From Telmatospirillum sp. (GTDB lineage: Bacteria; Pseudomonadota; Alphaproteobacteria; Rhodospirillales; Magnetospirillaceae), in NCBI GenBank assembly GCA_009712185.1, contig WASQ01000018.1:100998-164997 (forward strand): a stretch of DNA of 64,000 nt, in the 5' to 3' direction. Position numbers and translations under genes: made by a program. The stretch's first letter is position 1. Every line of letters begins with the position of its first letter. This document shows, in pieces, positions 10,090 to 18,888 of the stretch. The notes under the pieces are model-generated. The model saw only the letters and a list, made by a program, of their open reading frames with translations. It was not told the origin of the DNA and ran no database searches.

Positions 10090-10716
10090 ATGACGATCCA
10101 CTCATCCCTGACTCCGGATCATGCCTTTCTGGCCGGCGCCGGCCAGGAGGACCATCACGACGACGGATCCACCACCACGCTGGGGTTCTGGATCTATCTG
10201 ATGAGCGACTGCATCCTGTTCGCGGCCTTGTTCGCGGGCTTCGTGGTGCTGCGCGGACAGACCGCCGGCGGGCCGGCGGGACGCGATCTTTTCGACCTGT
10301 CCTATGTGGCGGTGGAGACCGGCTGTCTGCTGCTGTCCAGTTTGTCCTACGGCCTGGCGATGATTGCGGCGCACCGCCATCGGCAGACCCAGGTTCTGGC
10401 ATGGCTGGGCGTGACGCTGGTGCTGGGCCTGCTGTTCATGGGCCTCGAACTGCACGAATTCCGGGAGCTGATCGCCGAAGGGGCGGGACCTGACCGGTCG
10501 GCGTTTCTGTCGGGATATTTCACGCTGGTCGGCACTCACGGGCTGCATGTCACCGCCGGCATGGCCTGGATGGTGGTTCTGATCGGACATGTGCTGCACC
10601 GGGGCCTGTCGTCTGACAATCTGGTCCGGCTGACCTGCCTCAGCCTGTTCTGGCATTTCCTCGATGTCGTCTGGATCGGGGTCTTCACCGTCGTCTATCT
10701 GCTGGGAGCCGCCTGA
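10090..10716 (+). CDS. cyoC: Cytochrome bo3 ubiquinol oxidase subunit III
   Basis: A five-helix membrane protein of 208 residues. ATG 10090 is preceded by GAGGTG; a GTG at 10078 overlaps the cyoB stop and is less likely. It carries TTLGFWIYLMSDCILFAALF, GTHGLHVTAGMAWM and CLSLFWHFLDVVWIGVFTVV, all matching E. coli CyoC. The His-rich N-terminus (EDHHDD) is also seen in the E. coli protein. It lies between cyoB and cyoD in one operon. Confidence 0.96.
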   Translation: MTIHSSLTPDHAFLAGAGQEDHHDDGSTTTLGFWIYLMSDCILFAALFAGFVVLRGQTAGGPAGRDLFDLSYVAVETGCLLLSSLSYGLAMIAAHRHRQTQVLAWLGVTLVLGLLFMGLELHEFRELIAEGAGPDRSAFLSGYFTLVGTHGLHVTAGMAWMVVLIGHVLHRGLSSDNLVRLTCLSLFWHFLDVVWIGVFTVVYLLGAA

Positions 10717-10717
10717 C

Positions 10718-11077
10718 ATGGATGCGTTGCACGCTCATGCCCACGCGCCGGAGGGCGCCGCCGATCATGGCACTCTCCGGTCCTATCTGACCGGTTTCGG
10801 TCTTTCGGTCCTGCTGACCGCGCTTCCCTTCGCGCTGGTGATGACGGGCGCCCTGTCTCCCGCCCGGGCGGCGCCCGTCTGCCTCGGTCTGGCGGCGGTT
10901 CAGATCGTCGTTCATCTGGTTTATTTCCTGCATATGAACGGCCGCTCCTCCCGATCCTGGAATGGGGCGGCGCTGCTGTTCACGGCGATCATCCTGGTGA
11001 TCCTGGTGGCCGGGACATTGTGGGTGATGGCCCATATGAACGCCAATATGATGCCGGGGATGATGCCGCCCGAATGA
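10718..11077 (+). CDS. cyoD: Cytochrome bo3 ubiquinol oxidase subunit IV
   Basis: A 119-residue, three-helix subunit needed for assembly of the CuB site in E. coli. ATG 10718 comes directly after the cyoC stop (TGAC ATG). Features are a His-rich N-terminus (HAHAHAPEGAADHG), LRSYLTGFGLSVLLTALPF, and VHLVYFLHMNGRS, which is the family signature. The C-terminus is Met-rich (MAHMNANMMPGMMPPE). No cyoE (heme O synthase) follows; it must be elsewhere if this is a true bo3 enzyme. Confidence 0.95.
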   Translation: MDALHAHAHAPEGAADHGTLRSYLTGFGLSVLLTALPFALVMTGALSPARAAPVCLGLAAVQIVVHLVYFLHMNGRSSRSWNGAALLFTAIILVILVAGTLWVMAHMNANMMPGMMPPE

Positions 11078-11155
11078 CGGGGCGGCGAGACCTGTGGCGG
11101 ATGGGATGGCGGATGCCGTCTTGAAGGGAGGGGGGCGCGACCTCAGATGTAGGCC

Positions 11156-12610
11156 ATGACGGCAATCCCCTCCCTGGCAGGACCTCATCCTCTCTCGTCC
11201 GATCGCGGAAGCGCGCGACTTTCTCGTTCAGAGGGGGCTCATTCAGAGGGGGCTCCTTCAGAGGGGGCTTCTTTAGAGGGGGGGGGCGGAACGGACGCCC
11301 CGGCACGGTCGATCGGCGACATCGCCAACCGGAAAAATCTGCTGCTTCTGGTGTGTCTGCGTTGGATCGCGGTGGCGGGACAGATCCTGGCCATCGGCGG
11401 GGTCTCCGCAGGTCTGTCCATTCCGCTGCCGCTGATGCCCATGGGGGCGGTGATCCTGGTGCTGGTAGCGCTCAATCTGGCCTGCCTTCTGTTGTGCCGC
11501 TTGCGCCGGACAATTCCCGATCTGTGGCTGTTCGGGGCTCTGCTGGTCGATGTCGCCGCGCTTGCCGTCCAGCTCTATCTGTCTGGGGGTGCGGTCAATC
11601 CGTTCGTCTCCTTGTTCCTGCTCCAGGTGATTCTGGGGGCGGTGCTGCTGCCACCGATGCTGACCTGGAGCCTGGTGGCGGTGGCGGCCGTCGCCGTCCT
11701 GCTGCTGACAAGGTTCCACCGGCCGATGGATCTCAGTGCGCTCGGCCTCTCCCCGGCGCTTGTGCAATCCGGATTCCTCCCGCTCTATCTGGCCGGCCTC
11801 TTCGTCTGCTTTCTCCAGACGGCCGTGCTGCTGGCGTTGTTTGTCATGCGGATCACCGCCAATCTGCGCGACCGCGACCGGTCTCTGGCCGAACTCCGGC
11901 AACGGTCGGTGGAAGAGGACTACATCGTCCGCATGGGCCTGCTGGCGTCGGGTGCCGCCCATGAACTGGGGACGCCGCTCAACACCCTGTCGGTGATCCT
12001 GAACGACTGGCAGGATTTGCCGGCCCTTTACGACGATCCCGACATGGCTGCCGAGCTAGCGGATATGCAAAGCGCGCTGTTCCGCTGCCGGACCATCGTG
12101 TCCCGGGTCCTGATGGCGGCGGGGGAGGCGCGGGGCGAGGATGCGAAACGGACGACGCTGTCCGCCTTCGTGGCCGATGTGGTGGGCCAGTGGCGGGACA
12201 GCCGTGTCCCAGCCCATCTGGAGTTCCAGTCGGATATCGGCGCCGACGAGGCGATCGTTGCCGATCAGGTGATCCGTCAGGTCATCCTTAATCTGATGGA
12301 CAATGCCCTGGAAGCGTCGCCCGATTGGGTGAGCGTGACGGCGGCGCGGACAGGCGACGCTCTCCCCGTCACCGTCGGCGACAAGGGCCGGGGGTGCGAT
12401 CCCCAGGTTCTCGCCAATCTCGGACGGCCCTACCATTCGACCAAGGGCCGGGCGGGAAGCGGCCTTGGCCTGTTCCTGGTCGTTAATGTTCTTCGCAAGC
12501 TGAACGGATCATTGATGGTCCGGCCGCGTGAGGGAGGCGGGTCCGACGTGACCGCCACCCTGCCACTGGCGGTGCTGTCCATCGGCAAAGGGCGGCGCGA
12601 TGGACGATGA
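11156..12610 (+). CDS. regB: RegB/PrrB-family redox sensor histidine kinase
   Basis: A membrane sensor of quinone-pool redox state. The 484 residues comprise a low-complexity N-terminus (about 1-50), six membrane helices (about 62-235), and a kinase core. The ubiquinone-sensing heptapeptide GGAVNPF (144-150) fits the RegB GGxxNPF signature. The H-box is GAAHELGTPLNTLSVIL with His269; Cys311 in RCRTIV corresponds to the redox-active cysteine region of RegB. N-box NLMDNALEAS and G-box GSGLGLFLV are intact. It follows cyoD by 78 bases and overlaps the response-regulator gene by 11. The N-terminus contains four 15-bp repeats and a run of nine G (11278-11286), unlike known RegB proteins; the true start could be affected by this. 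Confidence 0.88.
   Translation: MTAIPSLAGPHPLSSDRGSARLSRSEGAHSEGAPSEGASLEGGGGTDAPARSIGDIANRKNLLLLVCLRWIAVAGQILAIGGVSAGLSIPLPLMPMGAVILVLVALNLACLLLCRLRRTIPDLWLFGALLVDVAALAVQLYLSGGAVNPFVSLFLLQVILGAVLLPPMLTWSLVAVAAVAVLLLTRFHRPMDLSALGLSPALVQSGFLPLYLAGLFVCFLQTAVLLALFVMRITANLRDRDRSLAELRQRSVEEDYIVRMGLLASGAAHELGTPLNTLSVILNDWQDLPALYDDPDMAAELADMQSALFRCRTIVSRVLMAAGEARGEDAKRTTLSAFVADVVGQWRDSRVPAHLEFQSDIGADEAIVADQVIRQVILNLMDNALEASPDWVSVTAARTGDALPVTVGDKGRGCDPQVLANLGRPYHSTKGRAGSGLGLFLVVNVLRKLNGSLMVRPREGGGSDVTATLPLAVLSIGKGRRDGR
11229..11287 (+). repeat. In-frame 15-bp tandem repeats ending in a G9 tract
   Basis: Four successive 15-base units of the form TCAGAGGGGGCTCAT lie inside the kinase gene; they encode SEGAH, SEGAP, SEGAS, LEGGG-type pentapeptides. 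The last unit ends in nine consecutive G residues. Unit changes keep frame, whereas slippage in the G tract would shift the frame near residue 41. Confidence 0.8.
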
Positions 12611-13136
12611 CCGCCGCCGCCTGCTGATCATCGAGGACGACCCGGTCGGCGCCCGCGCGCTCCGCCGGTCCTTCGAGCGGCGCGATTACCAGGTTGCGGT
12701 CTGCGACCGGGCGGAAGCGCTGGAGGAGACCCTGGCCGGCTTCGACCCCGCCTACGCGGTCGTCGACCTGAAGCTGGCCGGCGCCTCGGGCCTGGAGTGC
12801 ATCCGGACCCTGCATCAGCGCGATGAGACCATGCGAATCGTGGTGCTGACGGGCTTCGCCAGCATCGCCACGGCGGTCGAGGCGATCAAGCTCGGGGCCT
12901 GTCATTATCTTCCGAAACCCTCCAACACCGATGATATCGAGGCGGCCTTCGACAAAGGGGATGGCGATTGCGGTGTCGCCGTCAGTCCGCGGCCCAGTTC
13001 CATCAAGACCCTGGAATGGGAACGGATCCACGAGACCCTGGCCGATACGGGGTTCAATATTTCCGAGGCGGCCCGTCGTCTCGGCATGCATCGCCGGACC
13101 TTGGCCCGCAAACTGTCGAAGCGCCAGGTGGAGTGA
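12600..13136 (+). CDS. regA: RegA/PrrA/ActR-family response regulator
   Basis: A 178-residue partner of the preceding kinase. The receiver domain has the acidic pocket (EDD, 12-14), phospho-acceptor Asp56 in VVDLKL, Thr/Lys switch residues (LTGFAS, YLPKP), and a linker rich in Pro and Ser. The C-terminal Fis-type helix-turn-helix reads NISEAARRLGMHRRTLARKL, matching the strongly conserved RegA DNA-binding helix. ATG 12600 lies inside the kinase stop region, so the pair is translationally coupled. RegA homologues control oxidases, carbon fixation and nitrogen metabolism; the location after cyoABCD makes control of that operon likely. Confidence 0.9.
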   Translation: MDDDRRRLLIIEDDPVGARALRRSFERRDYQVAVCDRAEALEETLAGFDPAYAVVDLKLAGASGLECIRTLHQRDETMRIVVLTGFASIATAVEAIKLGACHYLPKPSNTDDIEAAFDKGDGDCGVAVSPRPSSIKTLEWERIHETLADTGFNISEAARRLGMHRRTLARKLSKRQVE

Positions 13137-13142
13137 CGACCT

Positions 13143-13184
13143 GTCCCCTGGCCGGTCGGTCCATAGCCCGTCCGGCCAGGGGAC
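13143..13184 (+). terminator. Terminator-like hairpin after the redox pair
   Basis: A perfect 13-bp inverted repeat (GTCCCCTGGCCGG and its complement) with a 16-base loop begins 7 bases after the regulator stop. It is followed by TTGGTTT rather than a full T run, so termination is likely but not canonical. Confidence 0.65.
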
Positions 13185-13271
13185 TTGGTTTAAACAGTGT
13201 TTAGATTGACAGGCGCAATTGTCGCGTGTATCTGCGACGGATAGCTTCAATCCCCGACCGGAGGACATCCG

Positions 13272-14255
13272 ATGACGATTCCGACCCGACTGGCCCGTGG
13301 CCTGCGCCTGCCTGTGATTGGCGCCCCCATGTTTATCGTCTCGACTCCCGACCTTGTCATCGCCCAGTGCCGGGCCGGCGTCATCGGCAGTTTTCCCGCG
13401 TTGAACGCGCGGCCGGCGGCGGTGTTGGAGGACTGGCTGAAGCGGATCGCCGACGAACTCGCGGCCCATGACGAAAGCCATCCGGATCGCCCCGCCGCGC
13501 CCTTCGCCGTCAACCAGATCGTCCATAAGTCCAACGACCGGCTGTCCCACGACCTCGATCTTTGCGTGAAATACAAGGTCCCCCTGGTCATTACCTCGCT
13601 CGGCGCCCGGCCCGAGGTGACGGAGGCGGTGCACAGCTATGGCGGGCTGGTGTTTCATGACGTCATCGACCAGACTTTCGCGCGCAAGGCTGTCGAGAAG
13701 GGGGCCGACGGCCTGATCCTGGTGGCGGCGGGCGCCGGCGGTCATGCGGGGCGTCAATCGCCTTTCGCCCTGGTGCAGGAGACCCGCCGCTGGTTCGACG
13801 GTCCCATCGCCCTGTCCGGCTCGATCTCGACCGGCGCCTCCGTGCTTGCCGCCCAGACTCTCGGTGCCGATTTCGCCTATATCGGATCGGCCTTCATCGC
13901 AACGCGTGAGGCCCAGGCGTCCGATGCCTATAAGCAGGCCATCGTCAGCGGATCGGCCGCCGATATCGTTTACAGCAATCTGTTCAGCGGCGTGCACGGC
14001 AACTATCTGCGGGCGTCGATTGTTGCGGCCGGCCTCGATCCGGATCATCTGCCGGAAGGCGATCTTTCGACCATGAATTTCGGCGCTGCGGTGGCCAATG
14101 GCGCCAAGGCCTGGAAGGATATCTGGGGTGCGGGGCAGGGAATCGGCGCGATCGACGAGGTTCTCCCCGCCGCAAGCTATGTCGAACGTCTCTTGAGCGA
14201 ATATCGCGAGTCCTTGAAGCGCCTTCCCCGCCCCGAGGCGGCCTTGGCCGTCTGA
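13272..14255 (+). CDS. Nitronate monooxygenase / 2-nitropropane dioxygenase family flavoprotein
   Basis: A 327-residue FMN-dependent TIM-barrel enzyme that oxidises nitronates such as propionate-3-nitronate. Visible features are PVIGAPMFIVSTP at the N-terminus, AVNQIVHKSNDR, the FMN phosphate-binding stretch VAAGAGGHAGRQSPFAL, GSISTGASVLAAQTLGADFA and IGSAFIATREAQ. ATG 13272 has GGAGGAC upstream. It is a single gene, set off from the redox pair by a hairpin. Related enoyl-ACP reductase (FabK)-like or NADH:quinone reductase members share the fold, so the exact substrate is not certain. Confidence 0.88.
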   Translation: MTIPTRLARGLRLPVIGAPMFIVSTPDLVIAQCRAGVIGSFPALNARPAAVLEDWLKRIADELAAHDESHPDRPAAPFAVNQIVHKSNDRLSHDLDLCVKYKVPLVITSLGARPEVTEAVHSYGGLVFHDVIDQTFARKAVEKGADGLILVAAGAGGHAGRQSPFALVQETRRWFDGPIALSGSISTGASVLAAQTLGADFAYIGSAFIATREAQASDAYKQAIVSGSAADIVYSNLFSGVHGNYLRASIVAAGLDPDHLPEGDLSTMNFGAAVANGAKAWKDIWGAGQGIGAIDEVLPAASYVERLLSEYRESLKRLPRPEAALAV

Positions 14256-14714
14256 CGGCGGACGGGCGGTCGGATCCCGCTCTTCCATCCTCAAAAGGTT
14301 TCCGGCCATCCTCTTCCGCCCCGTGGTGGAAGAGGAAAGGTCCGGCAAGGCCCGGTCCGTCGCTATAGACGGACCAATGCCGTCCGGGTCCCCTTGAGAA
14401 ACCGGGAATTCCGGTAAGATGCATACATAGGTATTCCGAGATCTCCTTGGATATTCCTTGCGTGTGCCAGCCCCTTCCCATGCCATCTCTTTCGCATTCC
14501 ATCGCCATCGATGATGAAAATTGCATAGCCCCACATTAATTGGGTTTGCTTAAAATTTTATTCAATTGTTAATATCGAGAAAGTCGACCTTTCCAACCAT
14601 AGCGGCTGTGTGGGGAGACCTGAGCCGCGACGCGAAAAAAGTCTGGTTGTGTTTGCGCCTGACGGTGGTCATCGCAGGACCACGTGGTGTCAACTCATAC
14701 TTGGGGAGCGTTTT
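14256..14714. other. 459-base intergenic region before the sedolisin gene
   Basis: No supported gene. A 9-bp perfect inverted repeat (TCCTCTTCC at 14309-14317, complement at 14328-14336) may end the monooxygenase transcript, though no T run follows. An AT-rich stretch at about 14520-14590 is the likely promoter of the sedolisin/PEP-CTERM unit. Confidence 0.45.
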
Positions 14715-16601
14715 ATGGCTGTGCGTAAGAGACTAGGGGTATCTTTCTCGGCGCTGGTACTGGCGTCCATGTTCGCGCCGGATGCCTTTGCCGCCAACAT
14801 CACCCAAAGTCCCGTGTCGAGAGATCCTGGCGCAGTGGATCTGGGCCTTGCGCCCGATACCGACGTCAAGACGATCGCTCTTTCCCTGAATGTTCCGGAC
14901 CTCGCGGGGCTCCAGGCATTCGTCGCATCCACCGTCGACCGGACAAGTCCCAATTTCCGGAAATTCCTGACGCCGGACCAGTTTGCGGCGCAATTCGGCC
15001 AGTCTGACGCGGCAATCGCGGAGGTCACCTCCTATCTGAATTCCTACGGAATCACCGTTACGAACGTTCACCGCAACCATCTGATCATCAACGCCCGGGC
15101 GACCAACGCGCAACTGGCGGCGGCGTTCGGATCGCCCATTCATAAGTTCAGTTTCCAGGGAGCGACCTACCAGCGTCCTGCAACGGCCGCGGCTCTTCCT
15201 GCCGCTCTGCAAGGGGTGGTCGGGGGCGTGCTGGGCCTCAGCACCCAGGCCGTGTTCCAAAGCCGAGCCACGCTGGTTCCGAATGTCGGTCCGGCTGCGG
15301 GCGAAGCCGCGACGAGCCGTCTCGTGATCCCGACACCCTCGGCGGCCGCGACGACGACCCCGGGGTCTTTCACGGTGGCGGATTTCGCCCAGAAATATAA
15401 CGTCACGCCGCTTTATCAGAAGGGATTGACCGGCGCCGGGACGACGCTCGGGATCCTGACCTTCGCCGATTTCAACCCGTCGGACGCCTTCGCCTACTGG
15501 TCGGCCGTCGGCCTGTCGGTCGATCCCAACCGTCTGACGAAGGTTCTGGTGGATGGCGGATCAGGCGATGGCGAGGGTGGCGATGAAACGGCCATCGACG
15601 TCGAACAGGCGGGCGGCCTCGCCCCCGGGGCCAATATTCTGCTTTACGAGGCTCCCAATACCGACGCCGGGGCCCTTGATCTCTATTCCCAGGCGATCAA
15701 CGAGAATCGTTCCGATACGATTTCTGTAAGCTGGGGATCGGCCGAAATCGCCAATGATCCGAATTCCCTTCAGGCTTATACGGTCCTGTTCCTCCAGGCG
15801 GCTGCCCAGGGGACGCCGATTTCCGCGGCATCCGGAGATGCCGGAGCCTACGATATCAACCGGGCGAACGTCGGATATTCCTATCCCACTTGCACAACCC
15901 TGCTGGACGTCGACTTTCCGGCCAGCAGCCCGATGATCCTGGCGGCCGGTGGGACCACCATTCCCGCTGTCATTCCCCGCCGCTACGGGGCGGTGACAGT
16001 TCCGACGGAGCGGGCCTGGGGCTGGGACTATCTGCGCCAGTACTATGTCACCCATTACGGGCAGCAATTCTATTACACCAACGTGTTCCCGAACGGCGGC
16101 GGCGGCGGCGTGTCGGTCGATTTCGCCCAGCCTTCCTATCAGGCCGGTCTTCCGGGCTTCAAGTCGTCGGCGGCGGGACAGTCGTTGCTTTGCAGCTCCA
16201 ATGGGACCGTCAGAGACCTTGCCGATCTTCCTGTCGGGTTCGCTGGCCGCAATCTGCCTGACGTCGCGATGAATGCCGATCCGTTCACCGGATATCTTCT
16301 CTATTACGGCGGGTCCTGGACGCAAGGCTATGGCGGGACCAGTTTTGTCGCGCCCCAGTTGAACGGCGTTTTCTCGCTTCTGACCCAGGCATTGGGCAAA
16401 CGGGTCGGTTGGCCGCATCCCCAGCTCTACACCCTGTTCAAGACGAAGGGCTATGGCGCGGGGTCGCCGTTCCGTCCGATCACCGCGGGCAGCAACCTCT
16501 TCTACACCTCTCAGGCGAATTTCAATCCGGCGACCGGACTGGGGTCTCTTGACGTTTACAATTTGGCCCAGGCCCTCGCGGCGCCTGTCGGGCCGAACTG
16601 A
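14715..16601 (+). CDS. Secreted S53 (sedolisin/kumamolisin) family serine-carboxyl peptidase
   Basis: ATG 14715 is chosen because GGGGAG lies 6 bases upstream and a Sec signal peptide starts there (cleavage near DAFAA, residue 27). The 628 residues have a pro-domain (about 45-180, Pro-kumamolisin type), a linker, and a catalytic domain. The catalytic triad is visible: Glu291 and Asp295 in GDETAIDVEQ, and Ser543 in GYGGTSFVAPQLNG; the oxyanion Asp375 is in SAASGDAGAYD. Such enzymes usually act at acid pH after self-cleavage of the pro-domain. A gene for a PEP-CTERM protein follows after 43 bases, so the two probably share a transcript. The protein itself has no PEP-CTERM tail. Confidence 0.92.
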   Translation: MAVRKRLGVSFSALVLASMFAPDAFAANITQSPVSRDPGAVDLGLAPDTDVKTIALSLNVPDLAGLQAFVASTVDRTSPNFRKFLTPDQFAAQFGQSDAAIAEVTSYLNSYGITVTNVHRNHLIINARATNAQLAAAFGSPIHKFSFQGATYQRPATAAALPAALQGVVGGVLGLSTQAVFQSRATLVPNVGPAAGEAATSRLVIPTPSAAATTTPGSFTVADFAQKYNVTPLYQKGLTGAGTTLGILTFADFNPSDAFAYWSAVGLSVDPNRLTKVLVDGGSGDGEGGDETAIDVEQAGGLAPGANILLYEAPNTDAGALDLYSQAINENRSDTISVSWGSAEIANDPNSLQAYTVLFLQAAAQGTPISAASGDAGAYDINRANVGYSYPTCTTLLDVDFPASSPMILAAGGTTIPAVIPRRYGAVTVPTERAWGWDYLRQYYVTHYGQQFYYTNVFPNGGGGGVSVDFAQPSYQAGLPGFKSSAAGQSLLCSSNGTVRDLADLPVGFAGRNLPDVAMNADPFTGYLLYYGGSWTQGYGGTSFVAPQLNGVFSLLTQALGKRVGWPHPQLYTLFKTKGYGAGSPFRPITAGSNLFYTSQANFNPATGLGSLDVYNLAQALAAPVGPN

Positions 16602-16644
16602 GACACGGGACCTCGCAGTCATCGAGATCGAATAGGAAATGATC

Positions 16645-17244
16645 ATGAAAAAAATTCTATCCATGGCTCTGGCTTTGGCTGCCCTCGCTTTTTCGGCGGC
16701 CACGCCGGCCCGCTCGGCTGAAGTCGACAACACCTTCTTTCTCTTTCCCCAGTTCGGCAGCGGCCTGACCATCAATTGGCAATTCAACAATCTGGTGACG
16801 TCCGGCTCCTCTCCGACACCGGTTTCTCCGCTTCTGGCCGGCGATACCTTTGTCGACGATTTCATTTTCAACCCGCCGCTCGACAGCACACAGATTTCCC
16901 TTTCCCTGGTCGCCGGCCTGATCAACCAGGCTGTCAGCGTCAGTCTCTCCTCGGTGTCCCTGTTCGCCTTTCAGCCCGGCGTTCCGGTCTCTCCGATCGC
17001 GCTTGATCTTTTCGGCGACAGCTCGACGCTGACCGGATACTCCGCTCTGCCGATCGATAACGGGACCTATGTGTTCGAGATTCGCGGCAAGGCGTTGCTG
17101 GATGGCGGAACCTTCAGCGGCACACTGACCGGATCCGTTCCCGATCCCGTTCCCGAGCCGGCGTCGATCGTCCTGCTGCTGGTCGGACTGGCGTCTGTTT
17201 ACGCGGTTCGGCGACGGTCCGGCATCCGCTTCAAGGCTTCGTGA
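16645..17244 (+). CDS. PEP-CTERM sorting-domain protein
   Basis: A 199-residue exported protein. The second ATG (16645) is preferred over 16639 because AGGAA sits 6 bases before it and directly against the first. It has a signal peptide (MKKILSMALALAALAFSAA, cleavage near ARSAE), a beta-rich body starting VDNTFFLFPQFGSG, and a C-terminal tripartite signal: VPEPAS, a hydrophobic helix, then RRRSG. Such tails are cut by an exosortase during export to the surface or extracellular matrix. No exosortase is encoded in the window. The body has no domain I recognise. Confidence 0.88.
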   Translation: MKKILSMALALAALAFSAATPARSAEVDNTFFLFPQFGSGLTINWQFNNLVTSGSSPTPVSPLLAGDTFVDDFIFNPPLDSTQISLSLVAGLINQAVSVSLSSVSLFAFQPGVPVSPIALDLFGDSSTLTGYSALPIDNGTYVFEIRGKALLDGGTFSGTLTGSVPDPVPEPASIVLLLVGLASVYAVRRRSGIRFKAS

Positions 17245-17288
17245 TATGGGACCGCGCTGATCCAGACGATCCGCGCGATCCTCCAAGC

Positions 17289-17323
17289 GCCAGGCGGCTT
17301 TCGCAAATCCGCCTGGCTTTTTT
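17289..17323 (+). terminator. Rho-independent terminator
   Basis: A perfect 9-bp stem (GCCAGGCGG and its complement CCGCCTGGC) with an 11-base loop is followed at once by six T residues. It closes the sedolisin/PEP-CTERM unit and is the clearest intrinsic terminator in the window. Confidence 0.92.
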
Positions 17324-17552
17324 CTCTTCCGATCCCGGGCGATGTTGCCAATCCGCGCCGGGGTTGCCCGTCAGCGCCAGCCGGCCGCCCCGCCCAAGGC
17401 GCCTTGGCGGTCCGCCGGACAGATCGGGGGGGCGGTTCCGTTTCCGACCCGCGTGTTTGATCTTTTGCCGACTTGGTGTTTTGTTTATTTCTATTGTCAT
17501 ACCGCAATGTTAAGTTGCGGGCGCAGGGCGTTTGACATCGGGGCGGATTTCC
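17324..17552. other. Intergenic region upstream of the ABC exporter
   Basis: No gene supported. The last 80 bases (about 17455-17520) are T-rich and probably carry the promoter for the adaptor gene. Confidence 0.35.
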
Positions 17553-18806
17553 GTGGACGACAGAAACGAACTTCTGGAGGGACTGCGGCTGGATCGTCGT
17601 CCGGCCGGAACAAAGGGGCGTGGCCCGGGCCGGTTTGTGGCGATCGGCCTTGGTGCCCTGGCATTGGCGGCCGTCGGCGTGGGGGCTGTGCTGCTGTGGC
17701 CGCCGGCGGCGGTTCCTGTCGCCTATGCGGAGGTCCGCGCGCCGGACAAGGCCGCCGGCGCCGGAGCGACGGCATCGTCGCTCGATGCGTCAGGTTATGT
17801 CGTTGCCCGCCGGCAGGCGACGGTTGCCGCCAAGATCACAGCGCGCGTGACAGAGATCCTGATCGAGGAGGGGCTGCATGTGAAAAGCGGCCAGGTGATG
17901 GCCCGTCTCGACGACAGCAACACGCTGGCCGCTTTGGCGCAGGCGAGGGCACAACTGGCGCAGGCTGAGGCCAACCGGTCGGCGGCGAGGACGGCGCTTC
18001 GCGACGAGGAGCCGATTTTCCGGCGCCGCGAGGGGCTTTCGCGGCAGGGATGGGTGAGCGGGGCGGATCTGGACGAGGAGAGGGCGAAGTACGATGCCGC
18101 CCTTGAGGCCCTGTCGGTTGCGGAAAAGACGCTTGACGTGGCGCGCGCCGCGCTGGCGGTGGCGGAACGCAATCAGGAGGATACGATCGTCCGTGCCCCC
18201 TATGACGGGGTGATCACTGTGAAGGCCGCACAGCCGGGCGAGGTCGTGTCTCCCCTGTCCGCGGGTGGTGGATTCACCCGGACCGGGATCGGCACGCTGG
18301 TCGATATGGACAGTCTGGAGGTGGAGGTCGATGTCAGCGAAAATTACATCGACCGCGTGCGACCCAATCAGGATGCCGTGGTGCGTCTCAACGCCTATCC
18401 GGACTGGTCGATTCCGGCCTATGTGATTGCCATCATCCCGACGGCGGACCGGTCCAAGGCGACCGTCAAGGTCCGGATCGGATTCCGGAAAAAGGATGAC
18501 CGGATTTTGCCCGAGATGGGAGCCCGGGTCTCATTCATGGCGGCTGGCGGCGACGCCGGTCTAAATGGCGTTCAAAAGCGCCAGGGGTTTCTGGTGCCTT
18601 TGGGGGCGGTCTCCGGCCAGGGAGATACGGCCGCGGTTTTCGTGGTCCGGGACGACCATGTGGAACGGCGTCCGGTGGCGCTGGGCGCCCGCGATGGTCA
18701 GAGTCAGACGGTGCTGTCGGGCCTGAATGCCGGTGAAACGGTGGCGGTCGGCGATCTGTCGCTGCTGAGGGATGGCGTCAGGGTGGTCCGGTCGGGCGGC
18801 GGGTGA
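17553..18806 (+). CDS. HlyD/MacA-type periplasmic adaptor of an ABC exporter
   Basis: I favour GTG 17553 (417 residues) over TTG 17532. The protein has one N-terminal membrane anchor (about 28-52), then the membrane-fusion layout: a biotinyl-lipoyl half (SGYVVARRQATVAAKITARV), an alpha-helical hairpin (about 120-205, with the Ala/Glu-rich ARAQLAQAEANRSAARTAL), the second lipoyl half (VRAPYDGVITVKAAQPGEVV) and a beta-barrel domain. It links an inner-membrane ABC transporter to an outer-membrane channel. The ATPase gene starts 82 bases later and two FtsX-type permeases follow. Function as a MacAB-like exporter is inference; no outer-membrane TolC gene is present here. Confidence 0.88.
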   Translation: MDDRNELLEGLRLDRRPAGTKGRGPGRFVAIGLGALALAAVGVGAVLLWPPAAVPVAYAEVRAPDKAAGAGATASSLDASGYVVARRQATVAAKITARVTEILIEEGLHVKSGQVMARLDDSNTLAALAQARAQLAQAEANRSAARTALRDEEPIFRRREGLSRQGWVSGADLDEERAKYDAALEALSVAEKTLDVARAALAVAERNQEDTIVRAPYDGVITVKAAQPGEVVSPLSAGGGFTRTGIGTLVDMDSLEVEVDVSENYIDRVRPNQDAVVRLNAYPDWSIPAYVIAIIPTADRSKATVKVRIGFRKKDDRILPEMGARVSFMAAGGDAGLNGVQKRQGFLVPLGAVSGQGDTAAVFVVRDDHVERRPVALGARDGQSQTVLSGLNAGETVAVGDLSLLRDGVRVVRSGGG

Positions 18807-18888
18807 TCTGCCGCGTGGCGAATCGTTCGTCCGGTACGGTCTTCGAAGGATCTGGAACGGCGGTAGTCGGGAAAAAGGGGAACGAGGC

